64,000 nucleotides of DNA from Cryptomeria japonica. Lineage: Eukaryota > Streptophyta > Pinopsida > Cupressales > Cupressaceae. Location of the stretch: positions 872,024,379 to 872,088,378 of the forward strand of contig NC_081409.1 of the NCBI RefSeq assembly GCF_030272615.1, given 5' to 3'. Made by a program: the position numbers and the translations under genes. The stretch's first letter is position 1. Each line of letters starts with the position of its first letter. Positions 1 through 11,783 of the stretch are shown one piece after another. The notes beneath the pieces were generated by a model. The model was not told the origin of the DNA and did no database searches. It saw only the letters and a program-made list of their open reading frames with translations.

Positions 1-680
1 AAAAAAAAATACAATAAAAACAAATGGTGAAAACCTGGTGAATAGGCACTCTAGTGAAAGAATAGCTCCTCTATCTATCTCCATACCATTTTATCCATAA
101 AAACACTATCGGCCATCGCCCAACACTTAGCACATATCCATTCAGGACATACTTAGCGTAGTCACTATCCTAGTTTATCCATATATATCCTCTTACCATA
201 TTCCACCATGGCTTGGAAATCATTGTACATATTCATATCAAGAGGCACACTCAGCTAGGGGCATTAAAATCATCCAAAACTTGCAAACATTCAAGACATC
301 AAAACTATTTGCAAAACTCAAAAGCATGACATCCCACAACCAAAACTGCGTTTCATTGCAAAACAAAACAAAACAAATTCAAGAAATACCAAGGATGGAT
401 GATTTTTTGAAGTACTGAATGTTGCATTATCGCATAAAATCTTGACTATTTTTGCAATATGCACTTAGGTCGTCTTGGTTCAATTATACCTTGACGCTTG
501 TGCTATCTTGCAAAATCAAAACATCATGTAAATTTTTCTTAGGTTATCATGGTTTAATTATACCATTATGCTTGTATAAATTTTCAACATATCCTACCCA
601 AATCAATGCTCAATGATGATGCCTACAAAGAAATCAAACCACATATGGCTATATCGGATGGCAAATACAGAATGAGGATG
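1..680. other. AT-rich interior of outer element A, no gene
   Basis: No supported coding region. The sequence is AT-rich with poly-A and short CAAAAC-type simple repeats. It is the left flank of the E1 insertion. Because E1 has a clean target duplication, this stretch was once continuous with 13445 onward. By inference it belongs to the 3' non-coding interior of the plus-strand Tat-like element A. Confidence 0.5.
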
Positions 681-685
681 CTACC

Positions 686-2343
686 TGTGTAGGGGAAAAA
701 GTGAGACTAGGTTAACATGCCCTAATCCTACCTTTTGACACACATTACAAAATACGAAAGAGCCTAGAGGTATCACACAATTGGATACTTCTTCTTGTGA
801 AAGAGAGAGCCATGGGCTACCTATCAGGATTTCTATTCCTTCATTGAAATTGAAACATAAAATGATGCAAGTTCAAGTCCTAATCCCAAAATACATGTAC
901 AAACGAATAACAAGATTGCAGAATTGAGATTAAACAATGAACAACTGTAAATACAAGGATGAAATAAGAATGCAGATGCGTACCCGGAGTCAAAATCGGA
1001 TTGAAAATGTTCAGGACGGGGGCGCGAGCGCCACTGTCCTGATACAGTGCCAGAAACTGCTCTTGAAATTGCTATCTTGCACTCTGGAAACTGTCAGAAA
1101 TGCTGTCTGTCAGGAGGACCAGGGTGCCCAACGCCTCTGTCCCAGGGACTAGGGCACCTAGTGCCCCTATCCTGGCAGGACCAGGGTGCCCCATGCCCCT
1201 ATCCAGGTCTTTTGCTCTGTAATTTGGTATGAAGTGCTGTCTCGACCTGATTTTCCCGGATCTGTAACCTGCGGTGTCATTCGAGTCCCGAAACCTGCAC
1301 TTATATCTGAAAAGGGTGTGGGTGGCTATATAGGGTTTTGCCTTAGTCAAACCCCCGCTTCGGTGATTTCCACCTCCATGAATAGCCAAGTTTTATTGTA
1401 AAATGTATTGTGTGTGCAGACCTAGTGTGTGTGCAAGGTCCTAAAATGCAAGCAAGCAAACTAGAGCAACCTAGAAAGTAAACCCTGATTGCTTGTAAAT
1501 GACGATGTAAATGCTCTAAATCAAGATGCAAAGTGATCTAAAGCATGAATAAAGGATATATTGAAGCCTATGCAAAGACATGAAAACAACATGAAATCAT
1601 ACCCAACCCCCAAGGGAGGAGTACAAGCCAATCTTCAGTCGGTAATCTCCTATTGTTCTTCAATGTCTTCCAAGCCCCAAATGGATGAATGAAATTGATA
1701 AATGTTTGATAGAAGGATGTTGAATGTTGTTGAAGTCTTCAAAGATCTAATTTTTTGCTGCATATGAGGTTCCTGAAAACAAAAATCGGATCCTTTCAAA
1801 TGAAGAAAGAGAGCTCTTATGTATGAAACCCTAGGTCGTAATTTCATCTTTTGGCCGACCTAGAGATTGAATTTCCCGCCAATTTCTTGGGGTTAAGCTT
1901 TATTTTATGATTGGATTGTGCTCCTAAAATTTTGGGAAAAATGTCTGGGACCATGTGCATTCCGGGCGCCACGGCCCTGACAACTTTTCACCAAATTTTT
2001 AGGGCCATCGGATATGATGATTTTAGAGAGAATCTCGAAGTTACAGGTGATTTCAAGATGTTTTGACCCCCAAAACCAAGCCCCCAAGTTCAAAATAGGA
2101 CTTAATTAGGGTTTTTGATTGAGTGATGTATTGGAGGAATAAAATGAAAAGGGCACACTTTAACGAAAGGGCCCAACTTTATGATGCAGAGGATGATGAA
2201 ATAGGACCTTAGACCTAATTAATTTGATTAATTAAGTGCTAAAGGAGAAATGCAATGCAAAATGTAAAATGCACCAAGGCGGGTGCTAAACTAGGTGTGA
2301 AATTGTACCACCCTAGCAAGTGCATACAATTTACGATGCTACA
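686..2343 (-). repeat. E1 3' LTR (1658 bp)
   Basis: Direct repeat of 11784-13439. Read on the minus strand it starts TGTAGC at 2343. It has a TATATAG box at 1327-1332. At 1110-1205 there is a GC-rich stretch of CCAGGGTGCCC-like units, related to the repeat in the element's antisense intron. Confidence 0.93.
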
Positions 2344-2358
2344 TTTAGCCCCCACTTT
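2344..2358 (-). promoter_or_regulatory. E1 polypurine tract
   Basis: On the minus strand it reads AAAGTGGGGGCTAAA and abuts the 3' LTR. This is the expected plus-strand DNA primer for reverse transcription. Confidence 0.85.
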
Positions 2359-2837
2359 AGCGGTCATATGAGTACTACGTGCATATGCAAGCTAAAGTAC
2401 AGAAAAGTAAACATCATTTGAAAAAGGATATATCCATAAGTTGTCAGATGAAGCCCCCAGCGGTATCTGCAATACACAGTTAGGAACCGCACCCTACAAA
2501 ACACACGTTAGATCACAAAATCACCTAATGCTTACTAAGGAAAGTGATGAAATTTGTGAGTAGCTATATGCCCCCCCTATTTCGACTTGCTTATTAGGGA
2601 GGTGAAACAGGGTAGCATGTTTACTTATGACAAATTGTGTAAGAGAGTATTGATGAGGGATGTTCACTGAATAGGCTTCATCAGAGCACTTTTTAGAACA
2701 TCTCAAGAGTAGGGGAATGAAAATACAATTCCTACGCAACAAATGGCTTGAAAATCGCATCTCCCAAACTCAAGTTATGATGAAATGAGTGATAAAGGAA
2801 AATTAGGGTTTTGAAAGTAAAGGTAAAGAAATGAAAG

Positions 2838-2843
2838 TATATA
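2838..2843 (+). promoter_or_regulatory. Possible TATA box of the E1 antisense gene
   Basis: TATATA lies 87 bases upstream of the ATG at 2925. The homologous gene in A has CTATAAAAG about 74-82 bases upstream of its ATG, so the spacing is similar. This is inference only; no transcript data. Confidence 0.35.
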
Positions 2844-2924
2844 CTTTGAAAGTGACATTTGCATTTGTCACTTTGTTGATTTTGGAATACTATTCATTGC
2901 AGCAGAGCCCACATAGCCATCATC

Positions 2925-4928
2925 ATGCCTTCATGATGACCGGAGCATCCCACGAGGATTGAGATCCTGCGCCAGGCCGTGATCGACGATGAGCCATTGG
3001 ACGAGGTGAGTTGACTAAACGTTGACTTTTGATTTTCTGCATTTTGATTTTTTGTGATCATTTGCGGGCCCTGAAGTCTGACTCGGGCCCCACCCAGGGC
3101 GCCATGGTCCCTGTGGGGCACCATGGTCCCTGATAGGGCGCCATGGTCCCAATCAGGGCGCCATGGTCCTTGATAGGGCACCATGGTCCCAATCAGGGCG
3201 CCATGGTCCCTATCAAGACTTGGTGAGGGATTTCAGGGTTAGCATACGATGTTCGACAATTTGCATGAGTGATTTTGATGATTGAGTACTGATTATAGTT
3301 ATGTTTCTGTGTTGCAGGGTCTCCCATACATGAGAGAGCATATGGCGGGACAGATTCTTCGCAATTTGCAAGATCAGATTCCGTGGCTGACTCAGGTAGA
3401 GAGAGACACATTGTTGATCATGGGATTATGGTATGCGATCCTCATGCCAGCCATTCGGTTCCATCTTGCGATGCTGATGGCATTGATGGAGCGATGGGAT
3501 CCTGACACATGCACATTTCATCTTCTAGTAGGGGAGCTGACGGTTACACTTGAGGATGTGTACCGCATACTTTGTCTTCCTATCAGAGGAGCTACTATTA
3601 CATACACGACCGATCATTCAGTGGAGGACCATCAGAGAGAGCAGGTATATTGCATAGGGAGAGTCATGCCGAGCGAAATGAGAGGTCGCATCATGGTCAG
3701 CTGGCTCTTGCATCCTATAGGAGAGGTGCCCCTTGTGAGACGCCTTATGATCACCATCATAGCACTAGTCGTCTGCCCTAATGGGCGAGGTACGCATATG
3801 CATGGGGGTCTCACATGGTGCATCAGAGCTATGGAGAGACACAGGAGAGTATATGCTTGGGGTCGGAGTATGTTTGCACATCTCTATCACAACCTTGAGG
3901 AGTATGTGTCTGGACAGGGTTGCAGCTTGATGACATGCAAACTTCTGCAGGTGTGGATATTTGAGCACTTCACATGCACCAGGCCTGTCAGCTTTCTGAT
4001 GAGTACGACTAGCGAGTGACTTAGGGTGTTTGCTTATCCACTTACTAGCAAGTGGAGATTTGGAGATCTATTATATTGGAGAGTGATATTTGATAGATTG
4101 ACAGCCGAGGTGACCGTATGGAGACCCTATCTGCAGATGCACAGATGGGATGGGATGGAGAGACAGTTAGCATGCTTACAGAGGAACCGCCTACTGCGGG
4201 GATGATATTCACATATCATAGTCCCATTCTACTTCTACCGAGTACGGAGGCAGTTTGGGCTAGAGCAGTGCGTTCCAGCCGACGTACCCATCTATACTCG
4301 ACACTCACGAGTCCTTCCCAGACCTAGAGTAGTAGTGAGACCGATGATAGATGACATCGAGACTACAAATATAGAGGGACCTGATCAGGATGTATTCACT
4401 GATTACTCTACAGAGCCTAGAGCATAGCGCAGGTATGTCTCATGGTTTATGAGATCATACCCAGGGCCTATCTTTCCACTAGATCACCCGACATGCCATC
4501 CAGGCCCATGGAGACATGGAGACCGAGATGAGGACCAAGGATCCAAGTCAGAGGAGCTAGAGGAGGGAGAGGGTCATGAGGAGGCAGGAGATCCTGATCC
4601 ACCCATAGGAGATCAGCCTAGTGCCGAGGAGGAGGAGGAGGAGGAGGAAACGGATAGAGATGAGGATGAGGAGGATGCAAGTGAGGATGTGGATGAGGAC
4701 AAGGATGAGGATGATGAGGAGGATGAGGAGGAGGAGGAGGATAGAGATGATGAGGAGGGGTCAGATGCAGCTCCCCACCATTTAGGAGATGATAACATAG
4801 CTATGGATCCTCCTCTTATTCACCAAAAGGGGGAACATGAGGCGATACGAAGACCTGTTTCTAGTACCGTCCAGTCTACACCCATCATGCACAGATTATT
4901 TGAGCGTGGGGAGCCTATTAGTTCCTAG
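2925..4928 (+). pseudogene. Antisense plant-mobile-domain gene of E1, two exons, broken
   Basis: This gene runs opposite to E1. Exon 1 is 2925-3005 (27 codons). A GT-AG intron spans 3006-3317 (donor GAG|GTGAGT, acceptor TTGCAG|GGT). Exon 2 begins at 3318 in the same phase and runs to the stop ending at 4928. The protein shows plant mobile domain features, including GELTVTLEDVYRILCLPI, the type found in MAIN/MAIL1 proteins and captured by plant transposons. The tail (about 4617-4770) is almost pure Asp/Glu. The frame is broken by TGA codons in exon 1 (2934-2939) and at 4017 and 4203, and TAG at 4425. All can be explained by C-to-T change. The same exon structure occurs in A. The function in the element is unknown. 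Confidence 0.8.
3097..3215 (+). repeat. 20-bp hairpin minisatellite in the antisense intron
   Basis: About six copies of a 20-bp unit, GGGCGCCATGGTCCC plus a TGATA or AATCA spacer. The spacers make neighbouring units self-complementary (GATAGGG...CCCTATC). Some units have GGGCACC. One 15-base segment closely matches a stretch of the E1 LTR near 13053 (GGGCGCCACGGTCCC). Confidence 0.9.
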
Positions 4929-5518
4929 TCACAGATGCTACCATATCAGGATCCCTACTGGTGTGAGGGAGATCTAGGTATAGTAGGTTTATATTGATTG
5001 ATTAATGTTTTGATGATATAGAATGGTACTAATACAAAAATCTATTCTACTACTGTAGCTAATGTGCAGGAGTGGCATTCCCTGATTCAGCAAGTAGTGA
5101 CAAACATTTCCACGATGGCATAGATCCCCAGTTCCTCACAGATTTCTTATAGGCCTCAGGGGAATGTGGGTCGGCATGAGGACTTGTTTTCTCCATTCTG
5201 AGTATAGGTAGACATATGGAGGGAGAGAGAGAGAGTCCTATCAGAGGACCTTCAGCGGGCACGGAAAGATCTAGTAGCTGCTCAGGTCGAGGCTTCCTCC
5301 TATCGCGCGATCCTTATGGATAGGGATCGTAGGAGTTCATCTCGGAGTCACTCGCAGTCTATATCGTGCTACACACCTATGGGTCCACCTGCATGGCCGA
5401 ATCAGGAAGGAGCATCTAGTCGACACTCTCCAGCCACCAGCCTAAGGGATAGGAGATGATTTTATGATGTAGGATAGGTCATATTTTGGATGTACAATGA
5501 CCTATATTTGTATATGAT

Positions 5519-5556
<38 letters not shown>

Positions 5557-6061
5557 TTCTCTTTTGTCTCAAATGTGTTATCTTTAATGCTTAAAACAAT
5601 GTATATTTTGCTTTGATTAAATCTAATACCTTTGGTAGATGTACATGTATGTTCAGGATTTAATTTCCATGTGATTGATTTCTCAATGCTCCATGATTAA
5701 ATTGATACATGTGTGACTTAATTAAAATATTTAATCAAGTACTAAATTGATGATAGGGAAGAAATATGCATTAAGTCTAAGAATCTTATAACTAGTGTGA
5801 TTTAATTAAATACAACATGATATGATTCTACTTAACGCATAAGACATTGTATAATATGCTAGCATAATGGAAATGTAAATCTTTTACCATTTACATAAAT
5901 GAATTCAAGACAAACTATAAAGTAAGGAGACACGCTTGTCAAGAACAAAGCAATATAGATTAAACACCATAACATTTAATTCTATTTTTCTCTAATTAGG
6001 AGATACTAACATATTACCCAATGTTGAAGAACTGAAAAGAAGATAAATAAGGAATGAAGAA
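4929..6061. other. Non-coding 3' interior of E1 with an AT microsatellite
   Basis: No convincing protein. The first ~500 bases look like decayed continuation of the antisense gene (low-grade open frame, Ser/Arg-rich). A pure (AT)n run lies at 5523-5554. The rest is AT-rich and has no recognisable element. Confidence 0.6.
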
Positions 6062-7054
6062 TTAAGCATAATATCTACGCAAGTAAATAGCATTGATAGG
6101 TTCTTTAAGAGGCGTACCGTCTACATCCGCTATTTTGTAAGCACCTAATCCATAATCTTCAATAACAATGTATGGTCCAAGCCAATTAGGACTAAATTTT
6201 CCCTTTTCTATAGGTAAGGCATTCACATTGCACTGATTCTCATAGAGGACTAAGTCACCTACCGAGAAGGAACGTTGAATAACCTTATCATTATAGCTTC
6301 GTTGTAGAGTTTTGTGATACGCTTGAATATGCTCAAGAGCATTTATACGCTGTTCATCAAGCATCTCAAGCTGTTGAAGTCATTGTTCTCTATAAGAGTC
6401 ATCATCTACTATACCTTTGAGAGAAACCCTAAGTGATGGAATCTCTAACTCTAAAGGTATAATAGCATCAACACCATAAACAAGATTATAAGGAGTAGTT
6501 CCTGTAGCAATTCGTACACTCGTTTGGTAGGCCCAAAGAGCATAGATTAGCTGATTACTCCAATCCTTACCATGCTTATTCACGGTTTTGCAAAAAATTT
6601 GTTCAATTATCTTATTGGATGATTCAGCTTGACCATTTGACTGAGGATAGTATGGTGTAGAAAATCGATGTTTGATATGATACTTCTCAAGGAATTTCTT
6701 CACGTCCTTGTTCTTAAATGATGTCCCATTATCTGAGATTATAGTGGAAGGTATCCCAAATCGAGAAATGATGTTTTCTAGAAGAAATTGACAAATCACT
6801 TCAGCAGTAGTAGAGCGAAGGGGAATAGCTTCTACCCACTTCATAAAGTAATCTGTTGCGGTTATAATGAAGGTGTGTCCTTGAGATGAAGGAGGAGAGA
6901 TTTTACCAATGAGATCCAAACCCCATGCGGAGAAAGGCCAAGAAGCTACTTGAGAATGAAGTTCTTGGGCAGGAGCATGAATCAGATTATTATGTTGTTG
7001 ACATTGATGACATTTCTTAACAAATGAAAAAGAATCCTTCTGCATAGTTGCCAA
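6062..7054 (-). pseudogene. E1 integrase
   Basis: Inserts element cDNA into host DNA; the end part of the polyprotein. The zinc-binding region includes CHQC just after the frame break. The catalytic core has D (residue 47, GLDLIG), D (108, ISDNGT) and E (144, NGQAES), counted from 7054; the second D and the E are separated by 35 residues, the integrase signature. A TGA at 6380-6382 splits the C-terminal part (6062-6364), which shows a typical GDLVLYENQ and WLGPYIV end. A one-base loss near 7053-7055 shifts this segment relative to the reverse transcriptase frame. There is no chromodomain. Confidence 0.9.
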
Positions 7055-9123
7055 TAGTATCCCATACGAAGCAATCTTTGAACCAAGGATTTGCCTCTAA
7101 AATTCCCCCCACAGGAACCTGAATGTGCCTCTTCAAGAGCAACGAGGATTTCCAATTTGTTAAGACAGCGAAGGAGAAGACCATCATAACCCCTTCGATA
7201 AAGGACATTAGAAAGAATGATATATCTAGTAGACAACTTGCGGATTCTATCCCTAGTGTTCCTCTTGGCGGAATCAGGAAAGGTACCATCGGTCAGATAT
7301 CTTACGATATACGAGTACCATTCATCTGAGTCTATAAAGTCACAACATGTTACCAAGCTAGAATCATCTACAATAGCTGGAGAAACAAGGTTGTGAATAA
7401 CAAATTTAAGATCAACTACAGGGTCCTCTAAAGATACAAGAGAAGCCACACATGCCATTGCGTCCGCATGTCGATTATCTTTTCGAGGAACCGGTTCCAT
7501 GGTATAAGAATCGAATTTTTGTAATAAAGAGATGGCAAGGTCTCTATATTGTGATAATTTGTCTTGTTTTGCTTGATACAGTCCTGTTACTTGTCTTATA
7601 ATCAATTGAGAATCTCCATAAATATGTATGTGTTTTGTGTTCAGAGCTAAGGCTACTTTTATTCCCGCTATAAGAGCCTCATACTCAGCAATGTTATTGG
7701 TACACAGGAAATTTAGACGATAGGATAAGGGAATAGATTTCCTTGTAGGAGAAATCAGAACAACACCTGCCCCCGATCCCGTACGACACTTAGAACCATC
7801 AAAGTATAAATCCCAAGTTTCATCTTTCTCTATAGAAAGAATGAAGTCATCGGGGAAAGACTCAGAATTAGGGAAGGAGAAAGGTGAAGGGGCCTCAACT
7901 AAGTGATCAGTCAATGCTTGCCCTTTAATTGCTCTTTGTGAAACAAATTTAAGGTCAAATTCAATTAACATCATAACCCACTTAGCTAGGTGTCCTGATA
8001 AATCAGTTTTAGAGAAAAGATGCTTCAAAGGATCAAACTTTACCATGACATGGACTTTTGAATTTAAAAGATAATGTCTCAATTTCTGAGTCGCAAACAC
8101 CAAGGCCAAGCATTGTCTTTCTATCGCAGAATATCGGGTCTCATAATCGAGTAAGGTAGGACTTATGTAATAAACCGGACATTCCTTACCATCTTTATCA
8201 TGTTGTGCCAACAATGCTACGAGAGCATGAGAGGAAGTAGCTATATACAGAAGGAAGGGTTTAGAAGGTTCGGCAGGTTGAAGAATAGGAGGACTAGCCA
8301 AATACACTTTTAAATCTTCAAATGCTTGCTGACAATCTTCGTTCCATTGAAAAGTAATATCCTTTTTAAGAAGTTGAGTAAAAGGAAAGGTACGATCCAC
8401 AAGTTGAGATACGAACCTATGAATAGCTTGAATCTTTCCTTGTAAGCTTTTAAGTTGAGACACATTTCTAGGAGGTGGCATGTTGACAATAGCATCTATT
8501 TTCTTAGTGTCCACCTCAATCCCACGATGTGAAACTATGAATCCTAATAGTTTTCCACTATCCACACCAAAGACACACTTTTGGGGATTCAAGCGCATTT
8601 GATATTTACGAACTCTTTCAAAGATTTGATGAAGGATTTTAATGTGATCTATGCGAAGAATGGATTTGGCTAAAATATCATCAACATAATCCTCTAAAAT
8701 CTTATGCATATAATCATGAAAGATAAGGGTTATCGCTCGTTGATAAGTTGCACCAGCATTTTTAAGTCCAAAAGGCATCATTATCCAACAAAATGTACCC
8801 CAAGGAGTGGTGAAAGTGGTTTTGAATTGATCTTGAGGGTTAATGAAAATTTGATTGTATCCTGAAAAACCATCCATGAAGGATAACAAGGCATGTCCTG
8901 CCGTAGAATCAACTATCATGTCAATGTTTGGAAGAGGGAAATCATCTTTTAAAGAAGCCCTATTTAAATCTTGAAAATCGGTACACATTCTTATTTTGTT
9001 ATCTGGTTTAGCCACAACGACAATATTTGAAATCCATGGGGAATAATCAATAGGGCGAATAAATCCAGCCTCCAATAATTTTTCAATCTCAGCCTTAACA
9101 AGCAGAGCCACCTTAGGATTCAT
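7055..9123 (-). pseudogene. E1 reverse transcriptase, RNase H and second (archaeal-type) RNase H
   Basis: This copies element RNA and removes the RNA strand. From residue 1 at 9123: reverse transcriptase core about 25-200 with MPFGLKNAGATYQ and the catalytic YVDD at 146-149. A degenerate first RNase H lies at about 250-400. The second RNase H is at about 437-560, with D442 (YFDGSK), E480 (NIAEYEAL), D504 (YGDSQL) and D554 (HADAMA). A doubled RNase H is characteristic of the Tat lineage. The frame is open for about 690 codons but starts after a TGA at 9127-9129 and ends in a frameshift near 7055, so the polyprotein cannot be made whole. Confidence 0.95.
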
Positions 9124-9126
9124 TTT

Positions 9127-9912
9127 TCAAATCTTTTGTTTCACGGGCTTAGCATCGGGAACTAAGACAATATTATGAGTGACAATCTTAGGCTCTATAC
9201 CAGGCATGTCAGAGTATGTCCAAGCAAAGATCTCGGGGAATTCATGCAATAAATCTTCATATTGTTTTTGTTCTTCTTCATCCAAGCACTTTCCAATTTT
9301 AATAACTCTTTCTTTATTGCAAGGATCCATCTTAACATCAGTGGTGTCACTTATAAGAAGATTACTTTGTTGAGGAGTATCCTTTAACTGAGGGAATTCT
9401 TTCACAATCTCATCATTATCGATCTCTTTTCCAAAATAGGCTTCAGTATTCAAACAATAATGGAGTCCCCTATTGTGATGATAACAAGGAAGAGTGTCAT
9501 AGGCTCCCAAGAATTCAGCTAAAGCATCATCGGTAGGGAAGACATCCAAAGCATAGGCACACGAAGGATCCCCATCAATATACTCAGGGTGTTGCATTGA
9601 TAGAGATGTAGAGATAGCATTAACACTAATGCATGGTCTTTTAGAAGCTTTAGTGCATTTGCAGGGATTATAACCAAGTCCAAAGGCATAATTGTGAAAA
9701 TTAGTCTCTAGAGGAACTTTTATCCCTTGTTCATGAGCGCCACAACCATTTCCATGATACCCATGCTTAGCAAAAATGTGAAAACCACGACCATAATGAT
9801 CAGCCATTTCAGAAAGAGAAGGTGGTTTTTCATAAGACAAAGAATCAAACTCTTCATAATTAGAGGTGTGAGGAGAAGAAGTTTGAGAAGCGGCCACAAA
9901 ATTATTACTCAT
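9127..9912 (-). pseudogene. E1 polyprotein linker and N-terminal edge of reverse transcriptase
   Basis: 261 codons in the same frame as the protease and reverse transcriptase. The C-terminal quarter has the usual approach to a Ty3/gypsy reverse transcriptase (EFPEIFAWTYSDMPGI, then VPDAKPV). The first half resembles no domain I know and contains a Cys/His/Gly-rich stretch. It ends at a TGA, most simply explained as a CGA-to-TGA change, one codon before the next open segment. Confidence 0.8.
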
Positions 9913-10083
9913 AGGTTCAGGTAAAATTGACTGATTTTTAGCTTCTTCCTTCTTTTCAACTTTAAGCTCTCTAGAAGGAACCTTATATTCACCTACAAAG
10001 GTGGGATTGAAATCAAGAGATCCCCAATCATCTTCTGCGAGAACCTTCTTAGGATCAAAATCTTTCTTATGTGTAGATTCAAG

Positions 10084-10578
10084 TCAAGAAGAATCTTCTT
10101 CAGGAGCTCCAGACTCATCCAAAGAATTTTGATCATCAGAGAGCGAGGATTCATCGATAGGTATCTTGTTTAAAGAGTCATCACTAGACAAGGATGGCTT
10201 AGAAGAACCCCCTTTGGAAGTAGATGTTTGTAGACAAGCTTGGAAATTAGTTTCACCTATCAAGGTATATGTCTTATTGATATAAACAAATTTAACTTGT
10301 CTATGCAATGTAGAGGGGACAGCTTGCATACTGTGAATCCAAGGCCTCCCTAATAACAAGTTGTATGTTAAATTTCCTGACATAACATGGATAGGAGTAG
10401 GCAAAGTAACAGGTCCCACTGTGAGAGGTAAGGTGATAATACCTAATGAAGTCTTAGCCACATTGTCAAAGCCTCGAATGGGACGAGAGTCAGGCTCAAT
10501 GAGAGATGTATCTATATTCATTTTATGCAATAGATTAATGCTACACACATTAAGGCCAGAGCCATTATCTACTAGTGT
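10084..10578 (-). pseudogene. E1 aspartic protease
   Basis: This would cut the polyprotein. The active-site motif appears as LVDNGSGLN at about 10549-10575, just after a TGA at 10579-10581. The second conserved motif is LLLGRPWIH near the middle. The Ser/Asp-rich C-terminus ends at a TGA (10084-10086). Both stops are in the common polyprotein frame. The motif arrangement is typical of plant Tat/Athila-type proteases. Confidence 0.85.
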
Positions 10579-10809
10579 TCATCTTATAGCAGTGTCTTTC
10601 ATGATAACCACAATCATCAAGGGATCATATTATTGTTGAATTTCACTAGTAGGCAACTCATCTTGGGTAAACACAATTTGAGCCTTAGGATTCATCACAG
10701 AGTTAACCAAAGATGCTATATTACTAGATGTATTCAGTGGAGGAACGTTCAAATCTTTCAAGGCATCTTGTAACACTCCATGATGAGCGGAAGAAGTTTG
10801 AATCAAATC

Positions 10810-11607
10810 CTAGAGGGATATCTTAGCAGGGGTAGCTTTAAGTTGTTCTATGAGATCATATTCCTTACCCATAACTTGTGAAATACGGGGAGCTTGTGGA
10901 AGAATTGGTTGAGGATTAGGAAGAGAAACTGGAATAATGGGAGGAGGATTAGGTTGCCTATTATTTTTGGTGTGATAAGTATGGGCAACCGCATGATAAC
11001 TCTCTCTAGTTATTTGCTTGGCATAACTATAAGGACTTATAGGTTTTCTTCCTTGCATGGTGATGATTGGTTTATTCGGAGTATGAAAGGAATCATGATC
11101 ATACCCTCCTTGGACAGTAAGGAGAGGTGATTTAGGAACTTGAAAGGTGGGAGAAGGATAAGCACCTTGGACTTCAAAGAGAGACTTGTTATGCTCATTC
11201 AAGTTTATCATGTTAACCAATTTAGAAGTCTTGTTCTTGTTTAAATATTTTGATAAAGCCACAAAGTCATCGAGAGCATCATCCAACAAAGCATGATCAT
11301 ATCGATTAAAAGGTTTATCTTTTGATTCAAAAGGAGACATCTCCTCATAGAGGGGATTATTGAACACAACCATGTTACTAGATTCAGTGGAAGAGTTGAT
11401 AGGAATGTACCATTGAGAGGAACCATTCGACTTATCTTTCTCATCACATCTAAATGGCATAGTAACAAGGTTTATGAGTTTTTGGTAAAATGAAGGTTTG
11501 GCATCTTTAGGGTTCAAAAACTCATCTAAAGCTTCATCTAATTCATCTTGGCTATACTCATAATAATCATCAAAAGCATGAACATTTTGCAAATAAAAAT
11601 CTGACAT
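10810..11607 (-). pseudogene. E1 gag-like N-terminal region
   Basis: 265 codons from an ATG only about 150 bases after the primer site. It is acidic at the start (DELDEALDEFL) and Pro/Gln-rich near the end. It finishes with a motif common just before plant Ty3/gypsy proteases (GKEYDLIEQLKATPAKISL). I see no capsid fold and no CCHC knuckle. The frame ends at a TAG (10810-10812) and would continue to the protease through two more stops. The capsid may be deleted or very divergent. Confidence 0.65.
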
Positions 11608-11760
11608 TTTGAAATAAAGGTTGCATAAAATTTAAACACACAATGCAAAGAAACACACTTTTTTTTTTTTCTTTCTTTTTCTTTTTAATGAAAATGAAAT
11701 GAAAACACACTAAATCTAGATCTAGATCTAACAAATGCAATGCAAGAGGAAGCAATGATA

Positions 11761-11780
11761 GTTTCACGTCGGGTTCACCA
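11761..11780 (-). promoter_or_regulatory. E1 primer binding site, tRNA-Trp type
   Basis: The minus strand reads TGGTGAACCCGACGTGAAAC, three bases inside the 5' LTR. It is complementary to the 3' end of plant tRNA-Trp including CCA, as I remember that tRNA (about 19 of 20 bases). Confidence 0.75.
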
Positions 11781-11783
11781 AAA

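Noticed and set aside
4613-4798. Poly-Ser frame on the minus strand
   Set aside because: Shadow of the Asp/Glu-rich tail of the antisense plant-mobile-domain gene.
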